NCBI GenBank assembly: GCA_025360425.1
Contig: JANYCD010000017.1
Coordinates: forward strand, 1-38,265
Source: Sterolibacteriaceae bacterium
Lineage (GTDB): Bacteria > Pseudomonadota > Gammaproteobacteria > Burkholderiales > Rhodocyclaceae
Direction: 5' to 3'
DNA: 38,265 nucleotides
The notes under the pieces are model-generated. The model was not told the origin of the DNA and made no database searches. It saw only the letters and a list, made by a program, of their open reading frames with translations. Each line of letters starts with the position of its first letter. Within the stretch, counting starts at the first letter, position 1. Below are positions 28,878 through 37,118 of this stretch, piece by piece. Position numbers and translations under genes: made by a program.

Positions 28878-28905
28878 TGTCGGCAGTTGATTCTGTGGTT
28901 CCGGT

Positions 28906-29601
28906 TCACTCCTCGTCGAGGGTGAATGCGATCGGCAGTTTCATTGAGAATGGCTGCCCGCGCAATGCTCCGGGAATGGCAGTTCGCGGCGCCGCATGTC
29001 GCATCATGTCGAGCGCCTTCTCGTCCAATTCACGATACCCGCTGGTCTTGGTTAGCATTACTGTCTGGACACCACCGATGGCGTTGATCGAAAGACTTAT
29101 TTCTGCCGTCCCGGTCCAACCGGCTTCCACCGCACGCGACGGATAGCTTTTAAAGCGCCGTAACTCACCCGCAAGGGCGACACGGTAAGCGCGCAAACCA
29201 TCGGGATCCAGTCCCTCCTCCGGAAAAGCATTTGCGTTGACAGCGAGCCGGGGCTCGCTGGACAAAGCCGCTGAAATTGCTTTTGGTGGCACCGTCTGAC
29301 TAGGGCTCGCCGGTGCCTGTTGCTGCGGTTGCAGGCCCCCGAAACCGAATGGAGCAACCGCCACCCGCTTGTGAACGACAGGTTGAGTGCTTGCTGCGCG
29401 CAGAGGCGGGCCAGGCGCAGGGGTCTTTGGGCTTGTTTCAGCATTGATCGCGAGAGATCGCAGCGTCGCCATCAGCGGCTGTGCCAAACGCGAACTCGGC
29501 GTCTGAAAACCGTCCTGAACCAGTAAAACAGCATGGGCGACCACGGAGATCACCAGCGCCCACACAAGTCTGGAAGTGACGGAATAGCTGGGAAAAGTCA
29601 C
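28906..29601 (-). CDS. TonB-family energy-transducer-like protein
   Basis: A 231-residue inner-membrane protein. One N-terminal transmembrane helix (LVWALVISVVAHAVLLV) is followed by a Pro/Ala-rich periplasmic stretch (~40-125). The C-terminal TonB-like domain (~145-231) has YPSRAVEAGWTGTAEISLSI and TSGYRELDEKALDMM. Such proteins transmit the proton-motive force to outer-membrane receptors, normally with ExbB/ExbD, which are not adjacent here. It may be an orphan TonB paralogue. It is divergent from the HNH gene, with a 55-base gap. Confidence 0.85.
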   Translation of the reverse strand: MTFPSYSVTSRLVWALVISVVAHAVLLVQDGFQTPSSRLAQPLMATLRSLAINAETSPKTPAPGPPLRAASTQPVVHKRVAVAPFGFGGLQPQQQAPASPSQTVPPKAISAALSSEPRLAVNANAFPEEGLDPDGLRAYRVALAGELRRFKSYPSRAVEAGWTGTAEISLSINAIGGVQTVMLTKTSGYRELDEKALDMMRHAAPRTAIPGALRGQPFSMKLPIAFTLDEE

Positions 29602-29656
29602 AGAGGTTTGGTACGCTTATAAACTGTTGATTCTAATCGAAGCCCCCGAACCACTC

Positions 29657-30232
29657 ATGAGCGCTCATCCGCTGATCCTGACCCTTGACCAGCATGGCTC
29701 GCCCAACCGCTGGGTGAGCTGGCAGCATGCGTGTTTTTATTACGCCAAGGATCTGGTCGCGTGGGCTGCGGGCGAGCACAGTTTCGTGATTATCGGAGGC
29801 ATTAGCCGGCTCACCGGAATGCGTTCGGAAATTCACGCCAACAGCATCATCGCCATTCGCGGCAAGCCGCTCACCGGCAAGTCACTGCACCAGGTGCCGC
29901 CGCTTTCCAACCGCGAGCTGTTTCATCGCGATCGCCAGATCTGCGCTTATTGCGGCGATCTGTTGCCCGGCAACCGGCTGACTCGCGACCATGTACTACC
30001 GGTCTCGCAGGGCGGTCGCGACATCTGGATGAACGTGGTGGCGGCATGCAAATCGTGCAACCAGCGCAAGAGCGGCCGTACTCCTCAACAGGCAGGAATG
30101 GAATTGCTTTACGCGCCTTATGTGCCCAACAAGGCCGAGTACCTGATTCTCTGCAATCGCCACATCCTGGCCGACCAGATGGATTTTTTGGCACGCCACG
30201 TGCCATCGCAAAGTCGCGTTAAAGCGGCCTGA
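29657..30232 (+). CDS. HNH endonuclease family protein
   Basis: A 191-residue protein with a C-terminal HNH domain. C96-x2-C99 and C131-x2-C134 hold the structural zinc. Catalytic D111-H112 (RDHVLPVSQGG), N126 and N135/K138 complete the motif. The N-terminal ~85 residues (LDQHGSPNRWVSWQHACFYY) are conserved in chromosomal HNH proteins of betaproteobacteria whose role is unknown. Start 29657 was chosen at the ATG beginning the conserved region; an in-frame TTG at 29627 is possible. ygiQ follows 27 bases later on the same strand, so the two may be co-transcribed. Confidence 0.88.
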   Translation: MSAHPLILTLDQHGSPNRWVSWQHACFYYAKDLVAWAAGEHSFVIIGGISRLTGMRSEIHANSIIAIRGKPLTGKSLHQVPPLSNRELFHRDRQICAYCGDLLPGNRLTRDHVLPVSQGGRDIWMNVVAACKSCNQRKSGRTPQQAGMELLYAPYVPNKAEYLILCNRHILADQMDFLARHVPSQSRVKAA

Positions 30233-30259
30233 CTCAAGGCGCTACGCGCCTTCTTTTCC

Positions 30260-32395
30260 ATGATGCAGATTACCGCCAGTCCGAAATCGATTGCTTCGTA
30301 TCGTCCCTACTGGGCACAGCGTTTTGGCGTCGCCCCCTTTCTGCCGATGTCGCGCGACGAGATGGCCCAGCTCGGCTGGGACTCATGCGACATCATCCTC
30401 GTCACCGGTGATGCGTACATCGACCATCCCAGTTTCGGCATGGCGCTGGTCGGGCGGCTACTGGAGGCGCAGGGCTTTCGCGTCGGCATCATCAGCCAAC
30501 CGGACTGGCATTCGGCTGCGGACTTCAAACGACTGGGAAAACCCAATCTGTTCTTCGGCATCACCGCCGGCAACATGGACTCGATGGTCAACCGGTACAC
30601 CTCCGACCGCAAGACCCGCTCCGACGATGCCTATACCCCGCATGCCGAACCCGACAAACGCCCCGACCGGGCCGTGATCGTCTACGCCCAGCGCGCACGC
30701 GAAGCATTCTCCGACGCCACGCTGGTGATCGGCAGCATCGAAGCCTCGCTGCGCCGCATTGCGCATTACGACTATTGGTCGGACAAGGTACGTCGCTCCA
30801 TCCTGCCCGACAGCAAAGCCGATCTGCTCATTTTCGGCAACGCCGAACGCGCGCTGGTGGAACTCGCGCATCGTCTGGCCAAAGGCGAGAAAATTGAAAC
30901 CATCCGCGACCTGCGCGGCACCGCCTTTATGACGTCCGCCGGATGGCTGCCCTCCGCCGAATGGGCCGAAGCCGATTCGATCACGGTAGATACACCGGGC
31001 GCGGCACATGTCCACACCGACCCATACGCAATGGAACCGCAGCGACAGACTGCCGCGCCGTCACCTAATCCGGGAGAAGGCACATCCCAGTCGATCCGCA
31101 TCGTCCCCAAGGCCGAGCGTCTCGCCGCACGGCGCGATGCCCGCGCGCATACCGTCGTTCGCCTCCCCGACTACGAGGTCGTCAAGGACGATCCGATCCT
31201 TTACGCCCACGCATCGCGCACTTTTCATCTCGAATCCAACCCCGGCAACGCCCGCGCGCTGGTGCAGCGCCACGGTGATCGCGATGTGTGGCTCAACCCA
31301 CCGCCGATCCCGCTCACCACACCCGAGATGGATTACATCTACGGCCTGCCCTATGCGCGTCAGCCACATCCGGGCTATGGCGATGCAAAAATTCCAGCTT
31401 GGGAGATGATCCGTTTTTCGGTCAACATCATGCGCGGTTGTTTCGGCGGGTGCACCTTCTGTTCCATTACTGAACACGAAGGCCGCATCATTCAGAGCCG
31501 TTCCGAACAGTCGATCCTGCACGAGATCGAGGAGATCCGCGACAAGACACCGGGTTTCACCGGCGTCATTTCCGACCTCGGCGGGCCCACTGCCAACATG
31601 TATCGGCTGGCCTGCAAGGACCCCAAGATCGAGTCCTCGTGCCGCCGCCTGTCGTGCGTCTATCCTGGTGTCTGCGAAAATCTCAATACCGATCATGCAC
31701 CGCTAATCCAGGTCTACAAAAAAGCACGTGCGCTGCCCGGCATCAAGAAAATATTGATCAGCTCCGGCCTGCGCTACGACCTCGCCGTGCGTTCGCCCGA
31801 ATACGTCAAGGAACTGGTGACCCACCACGTCGGTGGCTATCTCAAGATTGCGCCCGAGCACATCGAAGAAGGCCCACTCTCAAAAATGATGAAGCCGGGC
31901 ATCGGCAGCTATGACAAGTTCAAGGCGATGTTCGACAAGTATTCAAAGGAGGCCGGTAAGGAACAGTATCTGATTCCCTACTTCATCGCCGCCCATCCCG
32001 GCACTTCAGATGTCGACATGCTCAACCTTGCGCTCTGGCTCAAGCGCAACAACTTCCGTCTCGACCAGGTGCAAACCTTCCTGCCCACGCCGCTGGCGCT
32101 GGCGACTGCGATGTGGCACACCGGCAAGAACCCGCTACGAAAAGTGAGCGACACTTCTGAGACGGTCACCATTATCAAGTCGGGCACACAGCGCCGACTG
32201 CACAAAGCCTTCCTGCGCTATCACGATGCGAAGAACTGGCCGATGCTGCGCGAAGCATTGAAACGCATGGGCCGCGCCGACCTGATCGGCAATGGTCAGC
32301 GTCATTTGATACCGGGGTGGCAACCAGCCGGCGATGCGGCAAGGGCACCCGGCCTGCGCGGCAAGAAAAAGGTGCCCGTATTTCGTGATCGATAG
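30260..32395 (+). CDS. ygiQ: YgiQ-family radical SAM protein
   Basis: A 711-residue YgiQ-type radical SAM enzyme of unknown reaction. The N-terminal part ([20 protein letters not shown]) resembles a B12-binding-like region. The radical SAM cluster motif is C394-x3-C398-x2-C401 ([11 protein letters not shown]). Further family segments are [24 protein letters not shown] and [19 protein letters not shown]. The length is typical. The last ~40 codons and 3' flank are repeated downstream at 33684-33857, on the far side of the AAA/DUF4143 gene, so this gene forms the left boundary of an accessory insertion. Its own reading frame is intact. Confidence 0.94.
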   Translation: MMQITASPKSIASYRPYWAQRFGVAPFLPMSRDEMAQLGWDSCDIILVTGDAYIDHPSFGMALVGRLLEAQGFRVGIISQPDWHSAADFKRLGKPNLFFGITAGNMDSMVNRYTSDRKTRSDDAYTPHAEPDKRPDRAVIVYAQRAREAFSDATLVIGSIEASLRRIAHYDYWSDKVRRSILPDSKADLLIFGNAERALVELAHRLAKGEKIETIRDLRGTAFMTSAGWLPSAEWAEADSITVDTPGAAHVHTDPYAMEPQRQTAAPSPNPGEGTSQSIRIVPKAERLAARRDARAHTVVRLPDYEVVKDDPILYAHASRTFHLESNPGNARALVQRHGDRDVWLNPPPIPLTTPEMDYIYGLPYARQPHPGYGDAKIPAWEMIRFSVNIMRGCFGGCTFCSITEHEGRIIQSRSEQSILHEIEEIRDKTPGFTGVISDLGGPTANMYRLACKDPKIESSCRRLSCVYPGVCENLNTDHAPLIQVYKKARALPGIKKILISSGLRYDLAVRSPEYVKELVTHHVGGYLKIAPEHIEEGPLSKMMKPGIGSYDKFKAMFDKYSKEAGKEQYLIPYFIAAHPGTSDVDMLNLALWLKRNNFRLDQVQTFLPTPLALATAMWHTGKNPLRKVSDTSETVTIIKSGTQRRLHKAFLRYHDAKNWPMLREALKRMGRADLIGNGQRHLIPGWQPAGDAARAPGLRGKKKVPVFRDR

Positions 32396-32436
32396 ACCGG
32401 CCACATGCCGCGAACGGCTTTCCGGCGGGCCAAGTC
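32274..32436 (+). repeat. Direct repeat copy 1: ygiQ 3' end and flank
   Basis: The 3' end of ygiQ plus about 40 bases past its stop are repeated at 33685-33857. The first 40 bases of the two copies differ at one position. Farther on they diverge with small indels but stay alignable (TTCCGGCGGG and CAAGTC near the end). Confidence 0.85.
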
Positions 32437-32480
32437 AAACGCGGGGAAGCGCCTCGACCAGTGTCAACTGGTGCAGTTAA

Positions 32481-32523
32481 ATACCATGAAATCTCATAGT
32501 CTGACTCTGAATTTTCATGGTAT
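32481..32523. promoter_or_regulatory. Inverted repeat over the promoter of the AAA/DUF4143 gene
   Basis: ATACCATGAAA (32481-32491) and TTTCATGGTAT (32513-32523) are perfect 11-base inverted arms, 21 bases apart. The right arm overlaps a likely -10 box TATATT (32521-32526) just before ATG 32533, the arrangement expected of a repressor operator. Confidence 0.6.
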
Positions 32524-32532
32524 ATTTTACTC

Positions 32533-33696
32533 ATGATAGAACGCAGCCGACATCTTGACGAGGTTCGCGGCCTGCTCGCCGAATTCCCGGTCGCGGCGCT
32601 GATCGGGGCGCGCCAGGTCGGCAAGACCACGCTGGCGCGGCGCATCGTCGCCGACTGGCCGGGCGAGAGCCATCATTTCGATCTGGAAGATCCGCGCACC
32701 GAGGCACGCCTTGCCGCGCCAATGCTGGCGCTCGAACCGCTGCGCGGCCTGGTCGTGCTCGACGAGATCCAGCGCCATCCCGAACTTTTCCCGGTGCTGC
32801 GCGTGCTGGCGGACCGGCCGGGGACGCCGGCCCGCTTCCTGCTCCTCGGCTCGGCAGCGCCGGAAATCACCCGCCAGTCGGCCGAGAGCCTCGCCGGCCG
32901 CGTTGCCTACCATGAACTGCCTGGACTAGATCTTGGCGAAGCCGGCGCCGGCCAGCTTGATGCGCTGTGGCTACGCGGCGGCTTTCCCAGGTCGCTGTTG
33001 GCGACCAGCGAATCGTCGAGCCTGCGTTGGCGCAGGGAGTTTATCCGTGCTTACCTGGAACGCGACATCCCGGCGCTGGGGTTGCGCCTCGCTCCCGCTA
33101 AGCTGCGCCGCTTCTGGAGCATGCTCGCGCACTACCACGGTCAGACCTGGAACGGTTCCGAGCTGGCGCGCGCCTTCGGCGTCACCGAGCGCACCGTGCG
33201 TCACTATCTCGACATTCTCGCCGCGACCTTCATGGTGCGCGTGCTGCCGTCCTGGCATGCCAACCTGGGCAAGCGCCAGGTCAAGGCACCCAAGGTCTAT
33301 CTAGCCGACAGCGGCATCCTGCACGGCCTGCTCGACATCAACACGTCCGAGGCGCTGCGCAGCCATCCCAAGACCGGCGCCTCGTGGGAAGGTTTCGCCC
33401 TGCATCAGGTGGTGCGGTGGCTCGGGGTCGAATGGAGCGCCTGCCACTATTGGAAGCTGCATACTGGCGCCGAACTCGATCTGTTCGTGCAGGAGGGAAG
33501 ACGCCGCCTCGGCTTCGAATTCAAGTGCAGCGACACGCCGCGCATGACGCCGTCGATGGCCTCGGCCATGGAACACCTGCGCCTCGACAGGCTCTATGTC
33601 GTGCATGCCGGCCGCGAGCGATTTCCGCTGGGCCGCAACATCGAGGCGCTGCCGCTCGCGGAGGCCGCGCGCATGAGGCCCGACGCGCCGACCTGA
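32533..33696 (+). CDS. AAA ATPase with DUF4143 domain
   Basis: A 387-residue protein of the COG1373 family. The AAA_14 domain has Walker A GARQVGKTT (25-33) and Walker B GLVVLDEIQ (D77-E78). A winged-helix/HTH region (SELARAFGVTERTVRHYLDI) is followed by the C-terminal DUF4143 domain with a PD-(D/E)xK-like pattern (GAELDLFV, then GFEFKCS). The cellular role of this widespread, horizontally mobile family is not established. The gene's last three codons and its TGA stop lie inside the downstream ygiQ-tail repeat, so its 3' end is a recombination junction. It looks more GC-rich than the genes to its right. An operator-like inverted repeat precedes it, and the protein's HTH makes autoregulation possible. 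Confidence 0.85.
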   Translation: MIERSRHLDEVRGLLAEFPVAALIGARQVGKTTLARRIVADWPGESHHFDLEDPRTEARLAAPMLALEPLRGLVVLDEIQRHPELFPVLRVLADRPGTPARFLLLGSAAPEITRQSAESLAGRVAYHELPGLDLGEAGAGQLDALWLRGGFPRSLLATSESSSLRWRREFIRAYLERDIPALGLRLAPAKLRRFWSMLAHYHGQTWNGSELARAFGVTERTVRHYLDILAATFMVRVLPSWHANLGKRQVKAPKVYLADSGILHGLLDINTSEALRSHPKTGASWEGFALHQVVRWLGVEWSACHYWKLHTGAELDLFVQEGRRRLGFEFKCSDTPRMTPSMASAMEHLRLDRLYVVHAGRERFPLGRNIEALPLAEAARMRPDAPT

Positions 33697-33803
33697 TCGG
33701 CAATGGTCAGCGTCATCTGATACCAGGCTGGCAGCCGGCACGGGGCATGACAAGAGGAGTACCCGGTGCGCGTGGTAAAAAAAGAGATGTCCGTATTTAT
33801 TGA
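33684..33803 (+). pseudogene. Detached ygiQ C-terminal fragment
   Basis: In the ygiQ frame this segment encodes a copy of the YgiQ C-terminus. The first 19 residues, [19 protein letters not shown], are identical to residues 672-690 of the intact protein. The rest is diverged (RGKKRDVRIY against [12 protein letters not shown]) and ends in its own TGA. It has no start or upstream ygiQ sequence, so it is a remnant rather than a gene. Confidence 0.85.
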
Positions 33804-33857
33804 TTGCTAGGCCGGCTGTATGTTGCAGAGCAACGTTCCGGCGGGTCGAACCAAGTC
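33685..33857 (+). repeat. Direct repeat copy 2: ygiQ 3' end and flank
   Basis: Second copy of the segment at 32274-32436, with several substitutions and small indels. Together the copies bracket about 1.25 kb holding only the AAA/DUF4143 gene and its promoter. Confidence 0.85.
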
Positions 33858-34315
33858 TAAACAGAAATTTCCTGATCGTCTCAGTTCGACCCTTTGCAGC
33901 CTGTCAGGCCATCAGAAGTTCAAAGGCTGGTAGAAAAGTACAGCAGTCATTCGAGACGACTGGTCACTGACAAGTCGTCGGCCTTTGTCGCCCCTCGCTT
34001 ACTGGCATCAGTTGGGCGGCAATCCACCGGTTACCTGCCGAAATGATGGATTGACGTACTGGAATGCGGGTACCTTCAGACGTCCCAACGATCAAAACTC
34101 GTATCTGGGTCTGATGTGCCGAGCCAAATCTGGAATCAAAGGGTCCCGCCTCTGCTAACCCGAGTCGCGGGTCTTGAAAGAAACCAGCTCCCCCCAAATT
34201 CCAATTCTGGAATCGGGAGCCTAGCGATCTGAATCTTCATCTTGCGCTGTCTCTATAACTTCTTCGGCGACTAGGCATATGTGATTGGGGAATTCCGCTG
34301 CAAGCGAGGGTGCGA
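33858..34315. other. Intergenic stretch in the island, no convincing gene
   Basis: About 460 bases between the ygiQ-tail remnant and the end of the Toprim gene. A 77-codon minus-strand frame (33964-34197) is open, but it lacks a ribosome site and family features. A small hairpin ATTCCA-ATTC-TGGAAT sits at 34198-34213. The base composition looks like decayed sequence rather than coding DNA. Confidence 0.5.
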
Positions 34316-35578
34316 CTACAATTCGGGGGGCAAACGCCCGTTCTCTTGTGCGCTTTCGGCAGTGTTGGCAATCGCTTCGAGAATGGTTCTCCAGACGAGC
34401 TGCATTTCCGGATAGTCGGTGTTTATGTTCGCCGACTCATTTTGCATGGCTGTGAGGAACGAATTCTGGACAACGTCTTTCTCATCGACTTCACCCTGAT
34501 AGGTGTCAGAGCATTGGTCGTAGCCTGTCCAACGAACGGGGCGCAATGCGCCGTTTGTTGATAGGGCTTTCCTGCCGAGATAAAGCTCGATGCCACAGGC
34601 CCTTCCATTGATGTCGGCATTATGGCGTCCCTGTGGACCAATTGTGGGATATGCGCGTGCCAGCTCAATGCTCGGCAAATGGATGCAGGTCATATTGTCC
34701 GGCAGCCTAAGCGAACGGGCTTGCCTGTAAGCCTTGAGACCGGCGGCATCGTTGTCGAATACAGCGACAATATTGGCAGGGACTCGTGCGGCGGCGAAGG
34801 CTTTCAAGAATTTAATCACGTAACTGGCCCCGCCATCAACTTTGAATTCCGTATGGTCGAGGAAGGTTACAAATTCGCACAGGTCCGGGTGAAAGCGCTC
34901 AAACGACGCTTTCAATATCGCGATATCGGATTTTCCCTCGGCCAGTATGACCGCGGGTCCGGCGGGTTGCCCACGCGCGGCGACAATGCGGATTTTTTCG
35001 GCGCAAATTTTCGCATTGGCATCAATCCATCCGCCGCCAATTAGGTCGCCTACGTGCAGCGCTACATCCTGCTTGTTCAAAGCCGCTTGGATAATGGCGC
35101 GCAAGGAAATGAGGGAACTACATCCATCAAACCAGAGCCATGAATTGTCATCCATGCTTTTCATTTGATGATCCGTCTCATCGATGGAGCTGCCGTCATC
35201 GTAAAGCGATGCCAACACACCTGGTACGCGTTGGCACCATCCATCCCATGTCAGATCTCGAAGCGCCTTTAACGTCTTATCTGCGTCCGGTTGTTCTGCC
35301 TTCCATCTACTGAGATATTCTTCTTCACGGTCGGTTTGCTCGGCCTTCCATCCCTCAAACCGGCGACGCACGAGCGCTTCCGTACAACCCATCAAGTCCA
35401 GTCTCTTGAGAACGGATTCTCGGCGCGCACGGTATTCGACATCCTGCTCGCCGCCGTCCGGGTGAGGCGTTTCGATTCGGTCTGATTCCTGAAATAGCGC
35501 GCTCAGCTCATCGGGCACGTAGCGCTTTTGCACCGCTAGCTCGATTTCGTCGAGATATAAAACGCAGGCGCTAACCAT
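34316..35578 (-). CDS. HEPN/Toprim-associated-like protein with Toprim nuclease domain
   Basis: A 420-residue protein. Residues ~1-130 (VLYLDEIELAVQKRYVPDEL, ALFQESDR) resemble the N-terminal domain found in HEPN/Toprim-associated proteins, followed by a charged helical linker. Residues ~205-335 form a Toprim domain with the catalytic Glu214 (ILAEGKSD) and DxD at Asp275/Asp277 (VAVFDNDAAG). The later segment NADINGRACGIELYLG is also family-like. Toprim domains of this OLD-like type cut DNA or RNA using divalent metals, and many sit in antiphage systems. The start ATG overlaps the upstream gene's stop by 8 bases (ATGGTTAG), so the two are translationally coupled. No classical HEPN RxxxxH motif was identified. 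The GC content appears lower than in core genes. Family assignment is from memory of motifs; the function is inferred. Confidence 0.75.
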   Translation of the reverse strand: MVSACVLYLDEIELAVQKRYVPDELSALFQESDRIETPHPDGGEQDVEYRARRESVLKRLDLMGCTEALVRRRFEGWKAEQTDREEEYLSRWKAEQPDADKTLKALRDLTWDGWCQRVPGVLASLYDDGSSIDETDHQMKSMDDNSWLWFDGCSSLISLRAIIQAALNKQDVALHVGDLIGGGWIDANAKICAEKIRIVAARGQPAGPAVILAEGKSDIAILKASFERFHPDLCEFVTFLDHTEFKVDGGASYVIKFLKAFAAARVPANIVAVFDNDAAGLKAYRQARSLRLPDNMTCIHLPSIELARAYPTIGPQGRHNADINGRACGIELYLGRKALSTNGALRPVRWTGYDQCSDTYQGEVDEKDVVQNSFLTAMQNESANINTDYPEMQLVWRTILEAIANTAESAQENGRLPPEL

Positions 35579-36158
35579 TTTCTTGTGCCGTCCATCCTAA
35601 CGCGACTTCTATTGCCTGGCGGATTCCCGTACTAATTTGTTGCGGGGCGTTCCGAATGTACGTCTTTGCTTTGTCGAGCGTCTTACCTTCGAGGCTTGAA
35701 AGATAGACGATGATTTCTTCGGCTGATGCGATTCGCTCTGAGTCTTTGCCATGGAAATTATGCGAAAGTCTTGTCCACACTACGGCTTTGACGTTATGCG
35801 CGCGCGCCCATCCAGGTAGGCCTTCTATTGTGTTGTGTGGCGGCTCTTGTCCCGGCTCCCACAATCCCACCAGGTCATGCAAGCGGCTGCGGATGCCTTC
35901 ACGCTCTCCAAGGGCAGTTCTTGCCCGTTCCGGGTCATCCGTGTCCATTATCGCCCAAAGGCTCTGCACTGGTGCTACGGTCTCGTGAAGCACGAGAGTA
36001 ATACGACCATCGCTCGACTTACGTAAAAATTCAGTCCGCACGGGTGGACCGTCCTTAAACCACGCACTGCGTATCGGTAGGCTGCGCGGGTCCCAAATCA
36101 ATGATCCCCATCCAAGGCACGCAATAAGGTCTTCTTCTGTATTTTTGGGTATATCCAT
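35571..36158 (-). CDS. Gamma-glutamylcyclotransferase-like protein
   Basis: A 195-residue protein whose N-terminus (LIACLGWGSLIWDPRSLPI) carries the Y/W-GSL signature of the GGCT-like (AIG2/ChaC) fold. In catalytic members this loop binds the gamma-glutamyl group. The next part (TEFLRKSSDGRITLVLHE) also suits that fold. The C-terminal half contains AVVWTRLSHNFHGKDSER and a helical end. A catalytic glutamate could not be placed with certainty. Start 36158 was chosen at the ATG just before the conserved region; a longer frame to a TTG at 36227 is possible. It is the first gene of an operon with the Toprim protein (8-base overlap). Role unknown; the pairing suggests a modifying enzyme or sensor acting with the nuclease. 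Confidence 0.65.
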   Translation of the reverse strand: MDIPKNTEEDLIACLGWGSLIWDPRSLPIRSAWFKDGPPVRTEFLRKSSDGRITLVLHETVAPVQSLWAIMDTDDPERARTALGEREGIRSRLHDLVGLWEPGQEPPHNTIEGLPGWARAHNVKAVVWTRLSHNFHGKDSERIASAEEIIVYLSSLEGKTLDKAKTYIRNAPQQISTGIRQAIEVALGWTAQENG

Positions 36159-36613
36159 CTCCGAATGCTTTCGTGCTCTACACGTATAGGACTCGCCGAC
36201 AGATAGGGTGTATACATCGAGCCCCAACGTTGTTGCTGAATTCCAAAGTGACCAATACTACCCGACGGGCTCCGAACAATCGAACTGTCGTTAACCATGC
36301 AGTCAAGATTCTGTTTGCATTCATGGTCACTTGGTATCCATCCATGTCGCAGGGGCACATATACACACACCGCCCTGAGCATCTCAAGGTCCGCAGTCGA
36401 GCACTTACCAGACCGTTTCAGGAACGGGGTCCAGTGGCGGGAATGGCCGAACTGTGTGAATTGGCCCTCCGGCAGGTATCGAAGTGCAGCGGTCGCTCAG
36501 ATAGCGGCTTTTATGAAGCGGCATATGGCAGCACTTGGCCGAACTGAGACAGCCCGCTTGGTTTGCCAAACATGATCCTTATCGCTGCCGCAATGCGCAC
36601 AACATTTTGTCAG
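36159..36613. other. Intergenic stretch at the right edge of the island
   Basis: About 455 bases without a convincing gene; open frames on either strand lack ribosome sites and recognisable content. The promoter of the GGCT-like/Toprim operon should lie in the left part (minus strand), but no clear boxes were found. The right part resembles decayed sequence, including a segment AGTGCAGCGGTC near 36482 similar to one near 33934. Confidence 0.5.
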
Positions 36614-36997
36614 TCAGTGCAGCACCCGCGGCATGGAAAGCACAAACTCGGGGATTGGCGTATCGAACTGGGTCCCGTCTTCGGCCGTCATCTGGTAACT
36701 GCCGGACATGGTACCGACTGGCGTGTTGAGCGCGCAGCCGCTGGTGTATTCGAAATGCTCGCCGGGCTGGAGCAGCGGTTGATGGCCCACGACACCAAGC
36801 CCTCGTACCTCCTGCACGTCTCCTTCGGCATCGGTAATCAACCAGTGACGTGAAATCAGCTGCGCGGCGATGGTGCCAACATTCGAAATGGTGATGGTGT
36901 AGGCAAATACGTAGCGGTTCGCCGCCGCGTCCGACTGCTCGGCAAGGTACTGGGTTGCCACGTCGACACGGATTTCGTAGATCCTGGATTCGGCCAT
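36614..36997 (-). CDS. apaG: Co2+/Mg2+ efflux-associated protein ApaG
   Basis: A 127-residue ApaG with a fibronectin-III-like beta sandwich. Typical sequence: YVFAYTITISNVGTIAAQLI, SRHWLITDAEG, GVVGHQPLLQPGEHFEYTSG and GTMSGSYQM. In gammaproteobacteria ApaG is linked to cobalt/magnesium tolerance and Ap4A metabolism; its biochemical role is not settled. The ATG at 36997 begins the conserved MAESRIYEIRVDV. The frame is open upstream to 37195, but that extension would overlap the divergent rpe gene. It marks the return to core genome after the island. Confidence 0.95.
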   Translation of the reverse strand: MAESRIYEIRVDVATQYLAEQSDAAANRYVFAYTITISNVGTIAAQLISRHWLITDAEGDVQEVRGLGVVGHQPLLQPGEHFEYTSGCALNTPVGTMSGSYQMTAEDGTQFDTPIPEFVLSMPRVLH

Positions 36998-37118
36998 TGC
37001 TTTTTCATTTCCTGTTGTAGTCCGCCATTCCACACGAAAAGCGTGCGCATGGCAATGTCCGGCAGGAACCTTATGGAGCAGATAGAATTCGCACACACAT
37101 AGTGTCCCGGACTCGGTC

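Noticed and set aside
33384..33803. A 139-codon plus-strand frame overlapping the end of the AAA/DUF4143 gene
   Set aside because: Its first part is an out-of-frame reading of the ATPase gene. Only its last 40 codons mean anything, as the ygiQ tail remnant, which is listed separately.
32274..33857. Possibility that the flanking repeats are the ends of an insertion sequence
   Set aside because: The repeats are direct, about 160 bases long and partly coding (ygiQ), no transposase is present, and there are no terminal inverted repeats.
33964..34197. A 77-codon minus-strand frame in the island
   Set aside because: No ribosome site, no recognisable domain, and it lies in sequence that looks decayed; kept only as a note.
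36173..36547. A 124-codon plus-strand frame at the island's right edge
   Set aside because: It overlaps the upstream region of the GGCT-like gene, shows no family features, and has no ribosome site.
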